55,083 bases of DNA from an uncultured Hyphomicrobiales bacterium. Its GTDB lineage: Bacteria > Pseudomonadota > Alphaproteobacteria > Rhizobiales > Xanthobacteraceae. The notes under the pieces were generated by a model. The model had not been told where the DNA came from and did no database searches. It worked only from the letters and a program-made list of their open reading frames with translations. The stretch lies in assembly GCA_903885555.1 (NCBI GenBank), contig CAISIV010000107.1, positions 1-55,083 on the forward strand, in the 5' to 3' direction. The position numbers and the translations under genes were made by a program. Shown in pieces: positions 52,955 to 55,083 of the stretch (its first letter is position 1; the number at the start of each line of letters is the position of its first letter).

Positions 52955-54004
52955 TCAGACCTTGATCTCGCGGTTGAAGCGCTCGATCAGCGCGCCGCGC
53001 TGCGGGTTGAGCTTGGCCCAGTCGAAACCCTTCACCTTACCGAGGTCGTCATGGGTCTTGGCCAGCGACTTGGTGATTTCACCGGCCAGCGGCACCTTGG
53101 CGCTGGTTGGAATGGCGTCGAACGGCGGCTTCATCGTCTGCGCCTGGATCGCCGGATCGATGTGCATGTCGATGTACTCGGCAGCCAGATCCGGCTCGGA
53201 AGCGCCGGCCACGATATGCATGCTGGTTTCCCAGCCGGCCGCGCCCGACTTCGGAATGGCGAATTCGACCGGCACGTCCTTGGCTTTCAGCGTCTGCACG
53301 AAGTTGAAGTTGTAGGGCGCGATATCGATCTGCTCCTGCTGCCACAGCGTGGCGAAAGCACCGAGATTGGCGCCTATGGCGCCGACATTCGGCAGCAATT
53401 CCTTGAGCGCCTTGAAGGCCGGATCGAAATTCTCTTCGGTGCCGCCCTTGAGGCGGTTCAGTTCGGCAAGGAAGGCGATGCCGAGCTGGCTGTTGAGCGC
53501 GGTGAGGCCGACGCGGCCCTTGTATTTCGGATCGTAGAGATCGTCCCAGCTGGTCGGCGCGGTGGCGATCTTCTTCGGATTGTAGCCGATACCGATCACC
53601 TGCATGGTGACCTTGGGGCCCCACTTGTCCTGGAATTTCGGAATGAGCCCGGCGAAGTTCGGCGACTTCGCGACGGGATATTCCATGATCAGCCCGTCCT
53701 TGACCGCATCGAGCACCTGCGGCGTGTCGAAGAACGCGACATCGAACGGCGGCTTGTTGCCCTTGGCCGCGGTGAGGCGCGACACCTGATCACCGCCGAG
53801 GATGATCGACAGCGTCAGCGCAGCGCCGGTCTTTGCCTTGAAAGCCGGTCCGACGACCTTGCTGTCCGCTTCGTTCCAGGTGCCGGGGAACGTCGCCGCC
53901 ACCAGCGTCTTGGATTGGGCGCGGCCGATGGATGGCATGGCGAGGCCGGCACCGAGCGCTGCAGCGCCACCCAACAGTTTGCGGCGGTCAATACGAACAA
54001 TCAT
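52955..54004 (-). CDS. ABC transporter periplasmic substrate-binding protein, PotD-like
   Basis: The 349-residue product has a Tat-like signal (DRRKLLGGAAALGAGLAMPS, cut at GRAQ) and a two-lobed binding fold of the PotD/iron-type family. Marks include LVAATFPGTWNEADSKVVGP, PPFDVAFFDTPQVLDAVKDG, VIGIGYNPKKI, SWDDLYDPKYKGRVGL and EPDLAAEYIDMHIDPAIQAQ. ATG 54004 has AAGGAG upstream. The ligand cannot be read; the neighbour hiuH suggests a nitrogen-rich compound, as a guess only. Confidence 0.9.
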   Translation of the reverse strand: MIVRIDRRKLLGGAAALGAGLAMPSIGRAQSKTLVAATFPGTWNEADSKVVGPAFKAKTGAALTLSIILGGDQVSRLTAAKGNKPPFDVAFFDTPQVLDAVKDGLIMEYPVAKSPNFAGLIPKFQDKWGPKVTMQVIGIGYNPKKIATAPTSWDDLYDPKYKGRVGLTALNSQLGIAFLAELNRLKGGTEENFDPAFKALKELLPNVGAIGANLGAFATLWQQEQIDIAPYNFNFVQTLKAKDVPVEFAIPKSGAAGWETSMHIVAGASEPDLAAEYIDMHIDPAIQAQTMKPPFDAIPTSAKVPLAGEITKSLAKTHDDLGKVKGFDWAKLNPQRGALIERFNREIKV

Positions 54005-54025
54005 GGTCTAACTCCTTGGCTGTGA

Positions 54026-55083
54026 TCAGGGTGCGGGAAAGGTGTGGCAGGCATCCGGCGATGTCGGCGCGACGGTCACCGTCTCGCCGGTCTGCCGCAT
54101 GGTGATCTGGCCCTCGCGCGGCTCGCTGACTTTGAGCGACAGACCAGGGGTGATTTCGATTTCGTAGACGACATGCGAGCCAAGCGGCATCACCGCCTTG
54201 ACCGTGCCCGGCAATCCGGGCGAACCGGCGGTAACGACATGCAATTGCTCGGGACGGATCGAGACCGCGACCTTGCTGCCATCGGTGAAACCCGGCTCGG
54301 CCGGCACGGCGATGCTGGCGCCGCCGGTAAGCTTCACGTGGGATGGCGAGCCGTTGAAGAATTCGCCCGGCAGCACATTGGTGGTGCCGACGAACTGATT
54401 GACGAACAGCGTCTTCGGCCGGTCGTAGATTTCCGTCGGCGTCGACACCTGCTCGATATGGCCGCGCGACATCACCGCGATGCGGTCGGCCATCGACAGC
54501 GCTTCTTCCTGGTCGTGCGTCACCAGAATGGTGGTCACGCCGGATTCGCGCTGCAGTCGTTTCACTTCGATCTGCATGTCGAGCCGCAAATTCTTGTCGA
54601 GCGCACCGAACGGCTCGTCGAGCAACAGCACTTTCGGATCGATGGCAAGGCAGCGCGCCAGCGCGATGCGCTGCTGCTGGCCGCCGGACAATTGCCGCGG
54701 CTTGCGCTGCGCGAATTCGCTCATGTGCACCAGCGCCAGCATCTCGGCGACGCGCGGTGCGATTTTCTCGCGCGGCCATTTGCGCGCCTGCAAACCGTAG
54801 GCGACGTTGTCCGCGACCGTCATGTGCGGGAACAGCGCGTAGTTCTGGAACACGATGCCGACGCCACGCTGGCTCGGCGTCAGATGATCGACCGCCTCGC
54901 CGTCGAACAGCACCCGGCCTTCGGTCTGGCGGATGAAGCCGGACATGATGCGCAGCAAGGTCGACTTGCCGCAGCCGGAGGGGCCGAGCAGCGCCACCAG
55001 CTCGCCGCCAGCGACGTCGAGATTGATGTCGGCGACCGCGGTGAAATCGTTGAAGCGCTGCGTGATGTTGTCGAGGGTCAGCC
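54026..55083 (-). CDS. ABC transporter ATP-binding protein, PotA-like (5'-truncated at the window edge)
   Basis: The frame is open to the right-hand edge, so the start lies outside; about 350 residues are visible. The ATPase shows the Walker A GPSGCGKS, the Q-loop region VFQNYALFPHMTV, the signature LSGGQQQRIALARCLA, Walker B VLLLDEPFGALD and the His switch ILVTHDQEEALSM. A C-terminal TOBE-type domain follows (NVLPGEFFNGS, VSIRPEQLHVV, GSHVVYEIEITPG), as in PotA and related importers. It stands 21 bp before the binding-protein gene and heads the operon in this window. Confidence 0.93.
   Translation of the reverse strand, partial: LTLDNITQRFNDFTAVADINLDVAGGELVALLGPSGCGKSTLLRIMSGFIRQTEGRVLFDGEAVDHLTPSQRGVGIVFQNYALFPHMTVADNVAYGLQARKWPREKIAPRVAEMLALVHMSEFAQRKPRQLSGGQQQRIALARCLAIDPKVLLLDEPFGALDKNLRLDMQIEVKRLQRESGVTTILVTHDQEEALSMADRIAVMSRGHIEQVSTPTEIYDRPKTLFVNQFVGTTNVLPGEFFNGSPSHVKLTGGASIAVPAEPGFTDGSKVAVSIRPEQLHVVTAGSPGLPGTVKAVMPLGSHVVYEIEITPGLSLKVSEPREGQITMRQTGETVTVAPTSPDACHTFPAP

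Overview
The window is a 55 kb, high-GC stretch of an alphaproteobacterial chromosome. Gene content and order point to the order Hyphomicrobiales (Rhizobiales), most likely a Bradyrhizobiaceae/Xanthobacteraceae relative. The signs are tandem Omp25/Omp31-type porin-like proteins, a MarR-OmpR-EnvZ set divergent from a branched-chain aminotransferase, the uvrC-pgsA-moaD-moaE block, an ArsR-methyltransferase/metF/metH operon, several tripartite tricarboxylate transporter (Bug/Tct) genes, and a 49-bp nested palindrome of a type I recall as common in this group. No rRNA, tRNA, phage, insertion sequence or CRISPR array was seen.

Layout. 1-3.4 kb: end of a TetR-type regulator, then a minus-strand MarR, OmpR-type regulator and sensor kinase set. 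3.6-11.5 kb: ilvE, facing a long minus-strand run (SDR, uvrC, intradiol dioxygenase, pgsA, moaD, moaE, a Vgb-like propeller protein, a DUF1460 protein). 11.8-14.3 kb: three tandem outer-membrane beta-barrel genes, each with its own terminator. 14.3-20 kb: GST, cold-shock protein, rlmJ, a small membrane protein, secreted RNase T2, a secreted unknown, rsmE. 19.5-22.9 kb: a secreted Gln/Pro-rich protein coupled to ubiA, then a LamG-like protein coupled to an ATP-grasp-like protein. 23.1-26.6 kb: a large autotransporter interrupted by an in-frame amber codon. 26.6-30.5 kb: extensin-like lipoprotein, DUF2798, a Bug binding protein, a 27-residue membrane peptide gene with its own terminator, and a DUF6632 protein. 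30.5-36.2 kb: the methionine operon (SahR-like regulator, metF, metH). 36.3-40.1 kb: trmO, a TPR-retropepsin protein, an L,D-transpeptidase and a second Bug protein. 40.1-44 kb: a small catabolic cluster (NMO, ABM, enoyl-CoA hydratase) divergent from a TetR regulator and a ketopantoate-reductase-like gene, with a clear operator between them. 44.3-48 kb: tctBA and a DUF4403 protein. 48-50.9 kb: an EF-hand protein divergent from a second two-component system. 50.9-55 kb: hydroxyisourate hydrolase and a PotABCD-type ABC importer, cut by the window end.

Three reading frames are interrupted: the autotransporter by a nonsense codon, and metH and the second kinase each by one extra base in a C run. 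The two homopolymer cases look like sequencing errors and should be checked before any biological reading. I do not see a clearly new multi-gene system. The most original items are the 27-residue peptide gene, the compensated double-hairpin repeat, the coupled LamG/ATP-grasp pair, and the dioxygenase placed inside the uvrC-pgsA-moaDE block.
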